DNA of 64,000 nucleotides from Zizania palustris (Eukaryota > Streptophyta > Magnoliopsida > Poales > Poaceae). The stretch covers positions 66,822,865-66,886,864 of the forward strand of contig JAAALK010000285.1 in the NCBI GenBank assembly GCA_019279435.1, in the 5' to 3' direction. Position 1 is the stretch's first letter. Every line of letters starts with the position of its first letter. Under the pieces are notes generated by a model. That model ran no database searches and was not told the origin of the DNA. It saw nothing but the letters and a program-made list of their open reading frames with translations. Below are positions 29,820 to 42,348 of this stretch, piece after piece. The translations under genes and the position numbers were made by a program.

Positions 29820-31652
29820 TGTTGGACCGGAAACGGCGACCAAAGGGGGGTGAATGGGAGCTTTTAAGATTTTAGGCTAAAAATAGCCTTCTGTTTCAAT
29901 TTTGTCTTCTGCGGAACCGGCTTCGAACACGCCTTTCGAAATTCTGGTTCGGAGGTATTTGACATCTCCGAAACCAGGTTTCACAAGGAGCAAAAGTTTG
30001 AAGTCAAGAAGACTTCACTCCACCCACAACTCCGAAATCTCAACTCTGCTAAGTCAGTGCAGGCTCCACACACTGGGTGCCTTCGAGTAGACTTCACACT
30101 CACCCCTCGCAAGAGATGACTTCCCTCTAAGGACTTCGACCATATACTCTGCACTAGAAACTTGTACTAGGCTTCATATTTCGAAGGTCTGAACGCACAC
30201 TGAACACACTGCACTAAGGACTCCGACAACGAAGAAAACAGACTTCGACTTCGGATCACTTTGTGCTTTGCTAGCAAATGGTGAGGGGTTACCTTAGTTT
30301 GCACAGAGCAAACACACTGAAAATCACACTTCACATGACTAGATCTTTCACACACTTCTCCAGAATAGATCCAGTGCACAAACTCAACCCAGAAGAAGAT
30401 GGTGCGAAGAGAAAACAAAGCATGCAGTGCAACACAGAATACAAGTTCAGCCCTGTGAATAGACTACTTTACCCCTAGGGTTTACACTATTTTGTCTCTC
30501 TTAGACAGGGGGTATAGATGGTAGTCTACTTTATTTGGAGGCTTCTTTTGTCAGCTTCGCAGAGGAGATAGCATCAGCTTTTGAAGAGCAGACACGATCA
30601 ACCTTTGCTGTTTGGAGTCTTTTGAAGCCCCCCTTCACAAGCGAGGGGTGCGGTAGCTTTGGCGAGAAGCTTTGAGCCTGACGGCCTTCGCTTCACCGAA
30701 GTTAGCCTTCGATACAGTGATGGTTTTGAGCTGAAGCCGTCAAAGCCCTTGAGCCTTCATGCCATCACCTCCGGAGTGGACCACCATGGCTTCGCAGCTA
30801 CTCCTAGCTCGAACTCCGTCAGTCCGTGTACCGAATCCATGCATGGCCGAAGTACCTCAAGTTAGCCACACTCCGAAGCCCCACCTTCGGAGTAGCACCC
30901 TTCGAAGTCCCTTCTTCGTCCAAGGCTTCCGCGTGAACCTTTCCATGAGCACTTCGTCGCAGTGTCTCTCCCCGAGCACACTCCTCGACGAACCTCACCC
31001 GGACTATGCCTTCGATGCACCTCGACTTCTGAGATCTCCATTGGGTGAACCTTCGAGTGCCTTCCTCCGGAGCACACTTCAAATCCCTTGCCTCATTGCT
31101 GAGGACTTTGTCTGCCATACTCCGAAGTCACTCCATTCGGAGTACACTTCGAAGTGCCTCGCCTCTGAGGACTTTGTCTCAGGGTACCTTCTCCGAGAGC
31201 CACGCTCGCACTCTCTTTCTTCGCCTGTCGCACCTTGACCTGAGGACCAACCTTTACCCCACGCAGCCTTCATGACTGAGCTCCCCGCTTGCCTGGTATC
31301 AAGCCTCCCGCTTGACCCAGGTTCACTTGCTGTGAACCGTCCGTTGCCTTCGAAGTCACCTGCACACCACAGACAGACAGACAAGTGTATCCAGTACCTC
31401 GGAGACCTCTCCGGGTAAACAACCTCCGGCACACACTCCGGTGTACCGCCCAAAGTACCGAACCCTTCGGTACAACCAAGTCCTCGTGTACAGTCGAACC
31501 CCTCCGATAGTCACACTCCGCTGCAATAGCCAAAGCAACCGAACCTTTGGTGAAACAACCTTCGAACCCCTTCGGAGGTACCCCTTCGAATCCAGAGGAT
31601 AAAATCTGTCAATCACTCATCACATACTCCGAAACCAACCCTTGGTTTCTCA
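29820..31652 (-). repeat. 3' LTR of copia C
   Basis: 1833 bp. Compared with the 5' LTR it lacks about 165-170 bp (right-LTR positions about 39070-39235), including the TATA box. The break falls at a repeated TTCA. It is rich in TTCGAAG motifs. Minus-strand polypurine tract AAGGGGGAGAT lies just beyond 31652. Confidence 0.92.
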
Positions 31653-32870
31653 ATCTCCCCCTTGATGAGTGCATGGACAACCAAATTCAAGTTTAAGAAA
31701 ATTTGAAAAATTTCAGCACACAAGTGACCATAAAAACTCAGAAACGAGCCAAATCATGTCACTTGACATAAGAATTTCCCTCCCCCTTTTTCAAAAGAGT
31801 AAAAGCCCCTTTGGCAAATCTTTCCCTTTGATCAAGATAAAAACTCCTCCTGAGTTATTTTCCCCCTTATTGCAGAGAACTCATAAATTTCTCCCCCTTT
31901 GACAATGCAAGCATCAAGGAGCATTTAAAGATGCAAAACTTCGAAATGGGTAGAATTGCAAAGGCATATAAAGAAAAATATGCCAAACTTAATCGACAGT
32001 TATCATTGTGCTCAGCTCAACTTAACATGATCCAAAAACATGATGACAACATGTGATTTCATCATTTTGAAATAAAGGCATCACCACTCAATCAAGGTAA
32101 CTAGACAAGTAAAAGTATAGACTGCACAAAGCTAGCCAATTTCTACTCTAGATAGACAAGTCCAGTTCAAGTGGAGTATTGAAAGCAAACTTGATTGATA
32201 ATAAATTTATACTTGCTATTCTTTTCATAATGCTAGGGGTTATTTGTTCGTCTACCTTATACTTTCCAATCAAGCCAAGCCTAGGCAAAGAAGCCATCAG
32301 AAGCTTAAGACAGTGATTTTGGCATACACTAAATTATCCCAGTTCAGACCAATGTGCAATGGTAAGCAGTCTAGAATGAAGTACTGTGACAAACAAACCC
32401 ACCTGGATCTTTTCATTTTTAGCATTCAAATCATGGATTTTGGATTTTTGATAAGTGTACAAATTGTTCAGTACTTGAAGAATATCCATGAGTAAGCAAT
32501 ACAATTTTTCAAGTTGTAATTTTGAGCATCCAGAGAAAAGGATTCTTGCTATTAAGCAGATAAAAGATAGCTAAAGCAGTCCTGCCTAAACATGCTAGAA
32601 TCAAGACTAAGCAGTGAGCACGATTTTGATTTTTGAAAGGAAAATCATGCACAAAATGTATCAGACATACTAAATGGAGCTGAGCTGACATGATTACATG
32701 AATTAAAACAAGCCATATTAGTGCAAAACATGTAAATGCAATTTCACACACAATGAGTATATGCATATCAGTGAAACTATGCCCCCCTCACAGAATGCCG
32801 TAAGGGTGACAAACACCAAGTTCCCCATGCAAGTAAGCAAAACGAGAAGCATCGAGGGATTTATGAAAAT
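31653..32870. other. 3' untranslated region of copia C
   Basis: AT-rich with several CTCCCCCTT tracts (from 31655, about 31783 and 31892), the reverse of AAGGGGGAG. No supported gene. Confidence 0.75.
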
Positions 32871-33600
32871 ATCGGCTAGCTAGTGTTGGGTATCAACATA
32901 ATGAAGTTCAATATCACCCTTCTCATTATGATCTCTGAGAAAATGATAACGTACATCAATGTGTTTGGTTCTGGAATGTTGAACCAGGTTGTTTGCAATA
33001 CAAATAGTACTAGTGTTGTCACAGAAAAGTGGAACACTCTTTTAATCTAACCCAAAATACTGTAAAGTGGAACCATCAACAAAATCTGAGAGCAACAACT
33101 AGCTACAGCAACATATTCGGCCTCAGCCATTGATTGTGCAACACTAGACTATTTGCGGGAAGACCAGCAAACCAGCGAAGTACCCAGAAAATGACAAGTA
33201 CCAGAGGTACTTTTCCTCTCAATCCTACACCCAGCAAAATCCGCATCGGAATAACCTCGAAGACACAAAGAGGAAGACACAGAGTACCAAATGCCAAATT
33301 CGAGGGTATTTTTGAAAACGAGCGAAGCACGTGGCGAAGCCTGAAAACGAGCACACATACACACCGCGAAGTGTATGTCCGGCCTTGTAGCAGTCAAGTA
33401 GTGGAGGGAGCCGATCATGCTTTGGAACTCCTTCTGGTCTACGGATTCTCCATCCTCGTCAGGATCCAATGCTATCGAAGTAGCCATCGGAGTAGCGAGG
33501 GGCTTCGCATCAGCCATGTCGAATTTCTTGAGCGGGTCATTGGTGTACTTCGTCTAGTGAACGAATGTACCTTGTTTGATTTGCTTTATTCGTAAACCAA
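32871..33600 (-). pseudogene. pol: Copia C RNase H
   Basis: Frame 33517-33149 reads MADAKPLATPM, then IGSLHYLTATRPDIHFAVC, then GYSDADFAGCRIERKSTSGT (catalytic Asp of Ty1 RNase H) and LGTSLVCWSSRK. AEAEYVA follows at about 33115-33125. Fragments at 32880-33000 match the end of pol in D (LRDHNEKG, VDTQH). Broken by frameshifts. Confidence 0.85.
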
Positions 33601-34657
33601 GGAAAAATATGAGTTCACCCATCATGGATATTTCGAACTCCCTGCTCATGGTATCTGCAAACTTGGCAACCAATCATGAGAAGAGCCACCAAAGATGATA
33701 TCATCTACATAAATCTAGACTAGTAAGAAATATTTGCCATGTTTGAGAGTGAACAATGTTTTATCAACAGATCCCATCAAATACCCCTCTCAAGCAGAAA
33801 AGAATTAAGTCTCTCATACCAAGCCCGAGGGGCCTGCTTGAGTCCATAAAGAGCCTTATGAAGTTTAAGGACTTTATGCGGGTATTTGGGGTTTTCAAAG
33901 CCAGGAGGTTGTTTTACATAGACATCTTTGCCTATGAAACCATTATGAAATGCACTTTCGACATCCATTTGATAGAGTTTGAATCCACAGGATGTCGCAA
34001 AGGCAAGCAAAATCCTAATGGCCTCTAGACGTGCAACAGGTGCAAAAGTCTCAGTAAAATCAATCCCTTCTAATTGAGAATAACCCTGAGCTACAAGTCT
34101 AGCCTTGTTTCTCACTAAAGTCCTATCCTCCCCTTGTTTGTTTTGAAAATCCATTTTGTTCCAATGAAATGAACATTTGGTGGAGGATCAACTAAAGTCC
34201 AGACTTGGTTTCTCTCAAAATTTTCAAGTTCTTCATGCATGGCATTGATCCAACTAGAATCAGAAAGTGCATGACTAATATCTAAGGGCTCGAAAGAAGC
34301 AACAAAAGCGGAATAATTGAAATGAGCATGAGAACGTTTTACCCTTTGATCAAGCTCACCAATGATCTGCTCGGGAGGATGCATCCTTTGAACATAATGT
34401 GGAGCCTCGCGGTGGGATGCAGTTTCCCCCTCAACTTGTGCGTTGGAGTGGTCCAAGATGACCGATGTCGAGATAGTTTCTTTAGGACCTTGTGCCGAAG
34501 TGATCGAAGCGGGGTCAGCTTCAGGGGTTGATATCGAGGGTAGTAGGGGTTCATCCTCAAAATCTTCGGGATCTTCATCTTTGAAAAATGGTCTGCTCCA
34601 TGTCGTGTTCATTTGCCTTTTCAAAAGTAGAACTAATAGAGGGGGTTGATTCATCAA
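33601..34657 (-). pseudogene. pol: Copia C reverse transcriptase
   Basis: Frame 34154-33777 has VRNKARLVAQGYSQLEGIDF, ETFAPVARLEAIRILLAFA, FKLYQMDVESAFHNGFI and ALYGLKQAPRAWYERL. YVDDIIFGG is readable near 33690-33715. The upstream frame 34657-34115 has ALSDSSWINAMHEELENFE and RNQVWTLVDPPP, the start of the copia RT domain. Frameshifts separate the pieces. Confidence 0.88.
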
Positions 34658-35907
34658 AAGTCACATCACATGACTTGATGACAGTGTTAGTCTCCAAATT
34701 GTAAACACGATAAGAATGACCATGAGTAGTGTAACCCAAAATGATCTCGTCAGAAGAACGCGACTCAAATTTATCCAAATTTCCACGTTTTAGGATAAAG
34801 CAACGACAGCCAAAAACTCAAAGATGAGTAACTTTGGGCTGTCTCCCAAAGCGCAGCTCATAAGATGTCAAGATCAAAATTGAGTGCAAGAAGATTTGGT
34901 TTGAGATGTAACATGCAGTATTCATTCCTCAGCCCAGAATTTTATAGGAGTCTTGTGCTCATCGAGCATCGTCCTAGCCATCTCAACCAAAGTGCGGTTT
35001 TTCCTCTCAACAACACCGTTTTGTTGTGGAATCCGCGGAGCAGAGAATTGGTGTTCTATGCTATGCTCCATGCAAAAGTCAACAAAGAGACTATTCTTGA
35101 ACTCAGTTCCATTGTCACTTTGAATGAATTTCAATGCACCAGGGAGTTTAATAAAAAGTCTCAAGGCCAAGCTCCGAAAGTGTGAAAACACTTCATCCTT
35201 GCTGGCAAGAAAGAAGACCCAAGAATAGCGAGAGAAATCATCGACAATGACTAACACATACCACTTGCCGCCTAAAGAACTAACCCGAGAAGGGCCTATA
35301 GTTTCCATGTGGAGAAGTTCTCCGGGTTGTTCAGTCATCACCATGGTGACTAGTGAGTGCGAAGCGGCAATCATTTTTCCATGTCGACATGGAGCGTAAA
35401 CTAAATTCTTCTCAACTTGAGCTTGGGCAATCCTCGGATCAGACCTAGGGCAATCAGGCGAGCGAGCAACTCAAAGCTCATATGCCCTAGTCTCCTATGC
35501 CACTTCCAAAGCTCAGAAGTCGAATGTGCAACAAGACAATGAGAAGAACCAGATGACTCAGAGAAATTAGCTCCAAAAACTCTCCCAATTCTAAAGATCT
35601 TATAGACCACAACGCCATCAGAATTGAGTACTTGCGAAGTATCGCGATGGAATCGCACTTCGAAGCCGTCATCAAACAATTGAGATACAGAAAGAAAATT
35701 GTATCCCAAATTTTCAACCAAAGCAACATCTTTGAGAGTGAAATTTGAGTTAATTCTTACCACACCTTTACCTTTCACTCTACTCCTTCTATTGTTGCCG
35801 AAGGTGATATGTTCCTTTTGCTTGGTTGTGGTGAGGCTGGAGAACCATGCTGCATCTCCGGTCATGTGGCGCGAACAACCGAAGTCCATGATCCACGTGC
35901 CCTCCAA
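34658..35907 (-). pseudogene. pol: Copia C protease and integrase
   Basis: Frame 35907-35401: protease site reads IMDFGCSRHMTG, where D and most copias have DSG, so the Ser is Phe. The pre-integrase zinc motif LWKWHRRLGHMSFELLARL follows. The frame breaks at 35401. Integrase core 35374-34922: LLHMETIGPSRV, where the first catalytic Asp is Glu (D has HMDT). IQSDNGTEFKN and QNGVVERKNRTLVEMA keep the second Asp and the Glu. C-terminal fragments continue to 34658. Confidence 0.86.
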
Positions 35908-36027
35908 GCCTCGGTCTGGCGCCTACACATGATAAGAAAATCTCGATCGCTCAGTGCTGGGGTGAGTGAAAACATGACGAGGCATCCAGCACTGAGTGAT
36001 ACGAGTAGTAGGCATAGTAAAAATTGA

Positions 36028-38373
36028 CTATCTACGCACAGGATAATTAGAATGATGCAAAGTGCGAGGTCTACCAAATGCATGACGAGGTCTCCTAACC
36101 TGTCGAGGCACAAAGCTACTCACACGTGGTCTACCACCATATGGAACATGGTGGACACCTCGAGGAGCAAAACCTCTCCGGGAAGTATGATGAGCCTTGG
36201 AAATAGGACGTGAGTAAACCCCAGACTCATGCATACCTAGATATGGGTAATGCATGTTCTGGAAACTCAACGCCTGAGAGCGTCGCTCATCCTTGATGCG
36301 ACGAAACAGAACCCAACCAAGTGACCCGCCCTCTGACAGTAGGAACAATGAAAAACTCTCCTAGGGGCACTCTCATAGGTCATAGGAGCAATTCTCACAG
36401 GCTCCTTGGGCTTTTGCTACGTGGTTTTCTTGGGAGGAATTTTCTTTGCAGGAGGAGTGGTTTTCTTTGGAGTTCAGTTAGGCTTTTTGGCTGATGAAGT
36501 GTCTAACAGGGCTCTTTCTTTCTCTAAGGTAGTGGGTGAGGTAAAAATAGTTTTGTTTTCATTGTCTGAAGGAATCCTCGCAAAACCCAATCCCAGAGCT
36601 AACCCTGCCCTATCAGCACACATCTTGGATTTGGCCAAGAGCAAGTCCATACTACCCTTTCCCTCAGTGCACTTGTTAACCACAGAAAGAAGGTATTCAT
36701 TTTCAGTCATAAGGTTTTTAGCTCGCACTCCAACAGTGCCTAGTTGGTCCTTAAGGGTTATGCAAGTGTCACACACAGGTTGCACATCCTTAGAACTACT
36801 GGCCCTCTCCAATCTAGCCTCTAAATCATGGGCATGCTTATCACGTAAATCAATGCTCTCACGTAATAAAGAACAGTTCATTCATTCATTATATCATGAG
36901 GACTAGAATCAACCATCAAAAACTGCTTCTGTGCAGTCTCAAGCTCAAAAAGAGTTTTAGCATGCACAGAATGCAACTGAGCAAGCTCACCCATGACAAC
37001 GGTGCAAGATTCACATTCAGCATCATTAACTCTAGACTTAAGCATGGCATAATCAGTAGAAACAGATTCTAGTCTAAGTCTAAGGTCTTTTCTATCTCTA
37101 GTGGCTTGCACAAGCAACCTATCCTGACCAAGAACTACTTCATTCAGTTCATCTAATTTAATTGAAGCTGGTCATAGGATAATGGTACCTCAGATGAGTC
37201 AAGCTCATCGTCGTTGTGATCACTGTCGGCCATGAAGCAGAGGCCGGTAAAATCTCATCCCTTCTTGTCCTTCTTCTCCTCCTTCCTCTGGGACTCCTCC
37301 TCCTCATCCGAGCTCGACTCCTCAGTTGAGGAAGTGTCAATGTCGCTGAGAGCAGCAACAAAAGCTCTGGAAGCGGCTTTGGCTACCCTCTTAGCCACCT
37401 TGCCACGCTTGCCCTTCACGAAGGGTTTCCTCTCCTTTTTGTGGTATTTGGGGCGCTCACTCTCATCTCTCTTCTTGAGTTTAGGACAGTTGGCCTTGAT
37501 GTGAGAAGTGTCACCACACTGAAAACAATCACTAAAGCCACCTCTCCTCTGATCCCGTCTCTCATGGTGAAAACGAGAGAACCTTCTAGCAATGAGAGCA
37601 AGCTCTTCATCATCTAGAGTGTCCACCTGCTCGTTATTGACGGAGACCAAGGTGGACAAGGCAAAACCACCTGCTAGAACACAAGTGCCAGATGAGCTTG
37701 GTTCTGCAGTGGTGCCACTGGCTAGTGCTAGAGAGTAGTGCCAATGGCTGTGGCAAGGAGTTTCTGTGCAGTGCAAGAGATGCCTTGGCAATCTCTGTGG
37801 ACTTCAGCTTGCTGAACAGCTCATCATAGGTCAATGTGTCATAACATGCGGACTCCTCAATGCTGGATATCTTCACTTCCCATATGCTACGATCAAGAGC
37901 ATAGAGAAGCTTGATAGCCCTGTCATGATCATTGTAAGCAAGCGTCCCTGTTGGACCGCAAGTTACTCATTATCGCATCAAAGCGAGAAAACATGACATC
38001 AATAGATTCACCAGGCGCCTGCACAAACAGCTAATACTGTTGATTGTACATGCTTTGGTGCCTAACCTTGATCTGTGTAGAGCCCTCATAAAAATAGTGA
38101 GTGTAGTCCAAATCTCCCTAGCTTGTCCTAAGGTGCTGCACCCTATCAAACTCACTTTGACTCAAACCAATTAATAGTATATTTCTAGCCTTGGAGTTAG
38201 CACTATACTGATCCTTTTCTGTTTGAGAGGTGCGAGTTTCAGGGATTGTGTATTGCGAGTCCACAATCTCCCAAATTGCATTTCCTTGGCTTAGCAAGTA
38301 AGCCTCCATGCGCTACCTTCCAGTATGCAAAGTCCATCCCATCGAATAGAGGTATTTTACTAACTCTGTCCAT
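36028..38373 (-). pseudogene. gag: Copia C gag with two zinc knuckles
   Basis: The ATG at 38373 reads MDRVSKIPLFDGMDFAYWK. A one-base insertion then shifts the frame before MEAYLLSQGNAIWEI. The first CCHC is CFQCGDTSHIKANC (37791-37255 frame), followed by an acidic Ser/Glu region. The coiled coil lies at 37117-36474 (HAHDLEARLERA). The second CCHC, CSYCQRAGHLVGFC, is at 36347-36306. The layout (N domain, knuckle, coiled coil, knuckle) matches D. Broken by several frameshifts. Confidence 0.85.
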
Positions 38374-38423
38374 GTCACAACAGATCACAAAACCGGTTAA
38401 GGTCAACTGGTGATCTTAACCTA

Positions 38424-38434
38424 CTCTGATACCA
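38424..38434 (-). other. Primer binding site of copia C
   Basis: Reverse complement TGGTATCAGAG, two bases inside the 5' LTR (LTR starts at 38437). Confidence 0.85.
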
Positions 38435-38436
38435 AT

Positions 38437-39382
38437 TGTTGGACCAGAAACGGTGACCAGAGGAGGGGGTGAATGGGAGCTTTTAAGATTTCAGGCTAAA
38501 AATAGCCTTCTGTTTCAATTCTGTCTTCTGTGGAACAAGCTTCAAACACGCCCTTCGATGTTCTGGTTCGGAGGTATTTGACAGCTTCTAAACCAGGCTT
38601 CGCAAGGAGCAAAAGTTCGAAGTCAAGAAGACTTCACTCCACCCACAACTCCGAAAACTCAACTCTGCTAAGTCAGTGCAGGCTCCACACACTAGGTGCC
38701 TTTGAGCAGACTTCACACTTCACCCTTCGCAAGAGATGACTTCCATCTAAGGACATCGACCAGATAATCTGCACTAGCAACTAGTACTAGGCTTCGTATT
38801 TCGAAGGTCTGAACGCACACTAAACACACTGCGCTGAGGACTCCGACAAGGAAGAAAACAGACTTTGACTTCGGACCACTTTGTGCTTTGCTAGCAAATG
38901 GTGAGGGGGTTACCTCAGTTTGCATAGAGCAAACACACTGAAAATCACACTTCACACGGCTAGACCTTTCACACACTTCTCCAGAAGAGATCTAGTGCAC
39001 AAACTCAACCCAGAAGAAGATGGTACGCAGAGAAATCAAAGGATGCAGTTTAACACAGAATAAAGTTCAAGCAGTGAAAGAAGAACATAATCAAAACTTC
39101 ATTGCATGGATAGGGAACACAAAATGAACTCACAGACCTGAATACAAGAGATGGTGGCTAGCACAAGAGTTCTACAATGGCTGCTCAAAGTGTTACTATT
39201 GCATAGCTAGCCTCCACTATTTATAGGCACTATTCAGCCCCATGAATAGACTACTTTACCCCTAGGATTTACACTATTTTTGTCTCTCTCAGACAGGGTG
39301 GTATAGATGGTAGTCTACTTTATTTGGAGGCTTCTTATGTCAGCTTCGCAGAGGAGACAGCATCAGCTTTTGCAGAGCAGAC
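38437..39382 (-). repeat. 5' LTR of copia C, proximal part (before D)
   Basis: Runs TGTTGGACCAGAAACGG to GCAGAGCAGAC, where D is inserted. Contains the minus-strand TATA box TATAAATA (plus TATTTATA, 39218-39225) that the 3' LTR has lost. Confidence 0.9.
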
Positions 39383-40971
39383 TGTAGGACCGAAAGTAGC
39401 GACCAGAGGGGGGGTGAATGGGTGCCTAAAAATTCTTTCGAATCAATGGCCTGCTCCCAACACTCAACACACCTCAACAAATTATCAGCGGTAAGTAAAA
39501 CAAATCAACAGAGCTAAAAATAATCTAGCCTAAAAACGACCGGTGTCCTAATTGAAAAGACACCAACACAGTGCTTAAAGGCAGATTAATACATCATCAG
39601 AGAATGAATGACATCTTCACAAAAGTTTCACCAAATCACAGATGATCCATCAAGCATAAGCAAAATATTCTCAGTATATAGAAAGTTCATCAAGTAAGAG
39701 CAAACGCAATATTTAACGCATTTAATCTAGACAAAATAAATGCAGTAAACAAAAAGTGCTCATAAACATATATGTGAATATTTATTGCATTCTGAAATAA
39801 AATAACTGAACAGATGGATTAATCACAGGTGAACTATTCTGAAATTGAAATGCAATATTTTTCTAAACAAAAATTCAGATCAAAACGGTGAAAGAACGCT
39901 ACAGTAATACCTCGATTTGCGTGAGGCTGGCTTGAAGAAGATCCTGTCGCCGATGCTCGCTGTTCATGTCCTGTGTCCACAGTAGAAAAATAGAATCACT
40001 GTAGCTTCATGAATCCCCATGCCACAGGCGTTGCCGTGAGCCGATTTGCTTCCTGTGCAATGTGCCCGGGTGCTGTCCGCACGCCAGCGATGCTCCTGGC
40101 GGCCACGCTGCTAGCTGCTAGCCGTTGCGTGTAGCTGTCGCCTAGGCTACGCGCGTAGCCTGATGCTACTACTGCTTGCCTCGTGCGGTGTGGCAAGCCT
40201 AGGCGCACGCGTAGAAGCTAGAAGCCCGAAGAAGAAAACACGCCGGGGAGGAGAATAAAACACCGGTGGCGGTGGATTTTTCGGACGAGATGAAAATCGG
40301 CGGCGGCGGAAAGAAACCTCAAGACGAAGAACAAAAAGTGACCAAATATTTGGAATTAGTAAAGTAGATTTCTGAAAGGGTGCCCTAACCCTAGGATATT
40401 GGGGCCTATTTATAAGGCAGCCATTAAATGGGTAAAATGCAGAAATACCCCTAGGGGTTTTTATAGACGCTGAAATAAAAATGGAAAAGACCGAAATGCC
40501 CTTAGGGTTTTTTACAGACTCGACTGACAGACTGTGGGCCTAAAGGCCAAATAGTAAAAACCTAAATAAAGGTAACTTGTCCTGATGCGGTCAGATCCTG
40601 AGATCAGCGGTCGTCAGTTTTGCGCCGAAACTGACAAAGCGTCCACCGTCTTTGCACCGGGTACCCGGATTGGGCCGGCCCGATTCCGCTAGCTCCCTCA
40701 GCCCGGCAATCGCTCGCCGCCCGTGTACCTGAGTCAATCCCGGTCAATAGCCCAGTGGATCCTCTGCTGTTCCTAGCCCATGTACCCGGATTGGGCCAGC
40801 CCGACTTCGCGGCCCCTCTGCCCGACAGTCGCTCGCTGCCCGTGTACCTGAGTCACACGCGGCCCAGACGCAGCATATCTTCTCTCTCTTTTCAGTCCTC
40901 TTTGACTATCGTTGACAATGACTCATCACATCTGGAGCCATGAGGCCCACGCTATTCAGCATGGCTCCTCA
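39383..40971 (-). repeat. 3' LTR of copia D
   Basis: 1589 bp. Lacks a short segment near 40590 (about 30-35 bp) that is present at 49550-49590 in the 5' LTR and includes the palindrome CGTAGCAGCTACG. Minus-strand TATAAATA (plus 40407-40414). Confidence 0.93.
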
Positions 40972-42348
40972 ATCTCCCCCTTGATGAGTGCATTGTCAAC
41001 ACTTCACTTCTTCGGCTCTTCAGTACCTGCAAACAACTGTGGAAACACGAAAACAAAACACAAGAAAATAGAAAAGAGGAAAACAAAGTAAAAGTTTAAC
41101 CCTAATGACCAAAAGCCAAACAAAAACAAGAAGCAGTCATTATGGTTAACCAAAAAATAAAAGCTCAAAATGAGTGCAGTCTCAAAAACATCAACAAGGA
41201 TATCAAAAGAGTAAGGACAAACGGGACAAAAACTCCCCCTGAAACAAATCCCAGAGAAAGCCAAAACTCCCCCTTAAACTCTTATACCAAAATTTCTCCC
41301 CCTTGTTGACAAGTGAACTCATCAAGCAATCTAGAACGACACTGGCTCCCCCTAAAATGCAACTCCCCCTCAAAATATGCAATGAATGCAACTAGGGTGT
41401 AGGTGGAGTGTAGAAAGCATGCTTCTCAGATATGATTAACTGACAATTACAACATCTAGCAAGTATAGCAAAAGACATACTGTCTAAGACACATGGCATG
41501 ATCAGTACAACAGATGATATCTAAAGAAAGTCATTAGCACGCATTTTTCAGTTTTTGCAAACAAAGACATCACCACATTTCCAGTTAACAAGCAAGGTAA
41601 AGCATGAGATGCAGAACCTAACTGATATCTACCAAGATAAGCATCGTCCAAAACAAAGTGCTTCAGCAAACTTGTTATCTTTTAAATGTTCAGGCTTTTT
41701 CATTTTCCTTTTTCATTTTTGCCAAGGGTTATTTGCATGTCAAACCTTATGCTAACCGACTAAGTCAAGCCTAGGCCAGAACTAGACCATCGGAAGCTTA
41801 AGACATTGGTCTTGGCATACACTACACTGTCCTAGTTCATACCAAAGTGCTATGGTAAGCAGTCCAGAACAATGCAATGTGACAAAACAAACCCACTTGG
41901 ATCTTTTCAACTCAAGCATAAAAAGGCATGGAATTTTCATTCATTTTTGATTTTTATCATTTTTATAGCACATTTTCCATGTTAAAGCATAAAGATGTCC
42001 AAGTTGCATATCTGCATCTATGTGATGAACTAGCTACAAGGCATGTAACAGATAGCAAAGCACTATCCTACACATGCTAGTTACCAGAAGCAATGGTGAT
42101 TAAGTTTTCAAGTTTAAAGCATAAAAGCCATGCATATGATAGATATCAGACATATCAAGTGAACTGAACCAAAGCAGGATCATTGACAAGTAATCAAAAT
42201 CATGTACCAGCTAGAATAAGTAAAGCAGTTCAATCATATAACAGAAGCAGGCTCAAAAGTGTGATATGTGAATATGTATGATATGAACACACACAAAAAG
42301 ACTCAAGAAAAGAGTAAAGAAGAAAGAAATGAACTGACTCAAAATATC
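40972..42348. other. 3' untranslated region of copia D with six polypurine tracts
   Basis: Minus-strand AGGGGGAG tracts correspond to plus 40974-40982, 41233-41240, 41268-41276, 41296-41304, 41346-41353 and 41363-41370. The first touches the LTR and is the likely plus-strand primer. The rest is AT-rich without a supported gene. Confidence 0.85.

Noticed and set aside
30759..31238. 159-residue Ser/Pro/Arg-rich frame in the C LTR
   Set aside because: Made of repeated TTCGAAG-type motifs in LTR sequence; the copy in the other LTR is disrupted.
40972..42348. Possible envelope-like gene between pol and 3' LTR, as in some Sireviruses
   Set aside because: No long open frame or transmembrane pattern on either strand in D, H or G.
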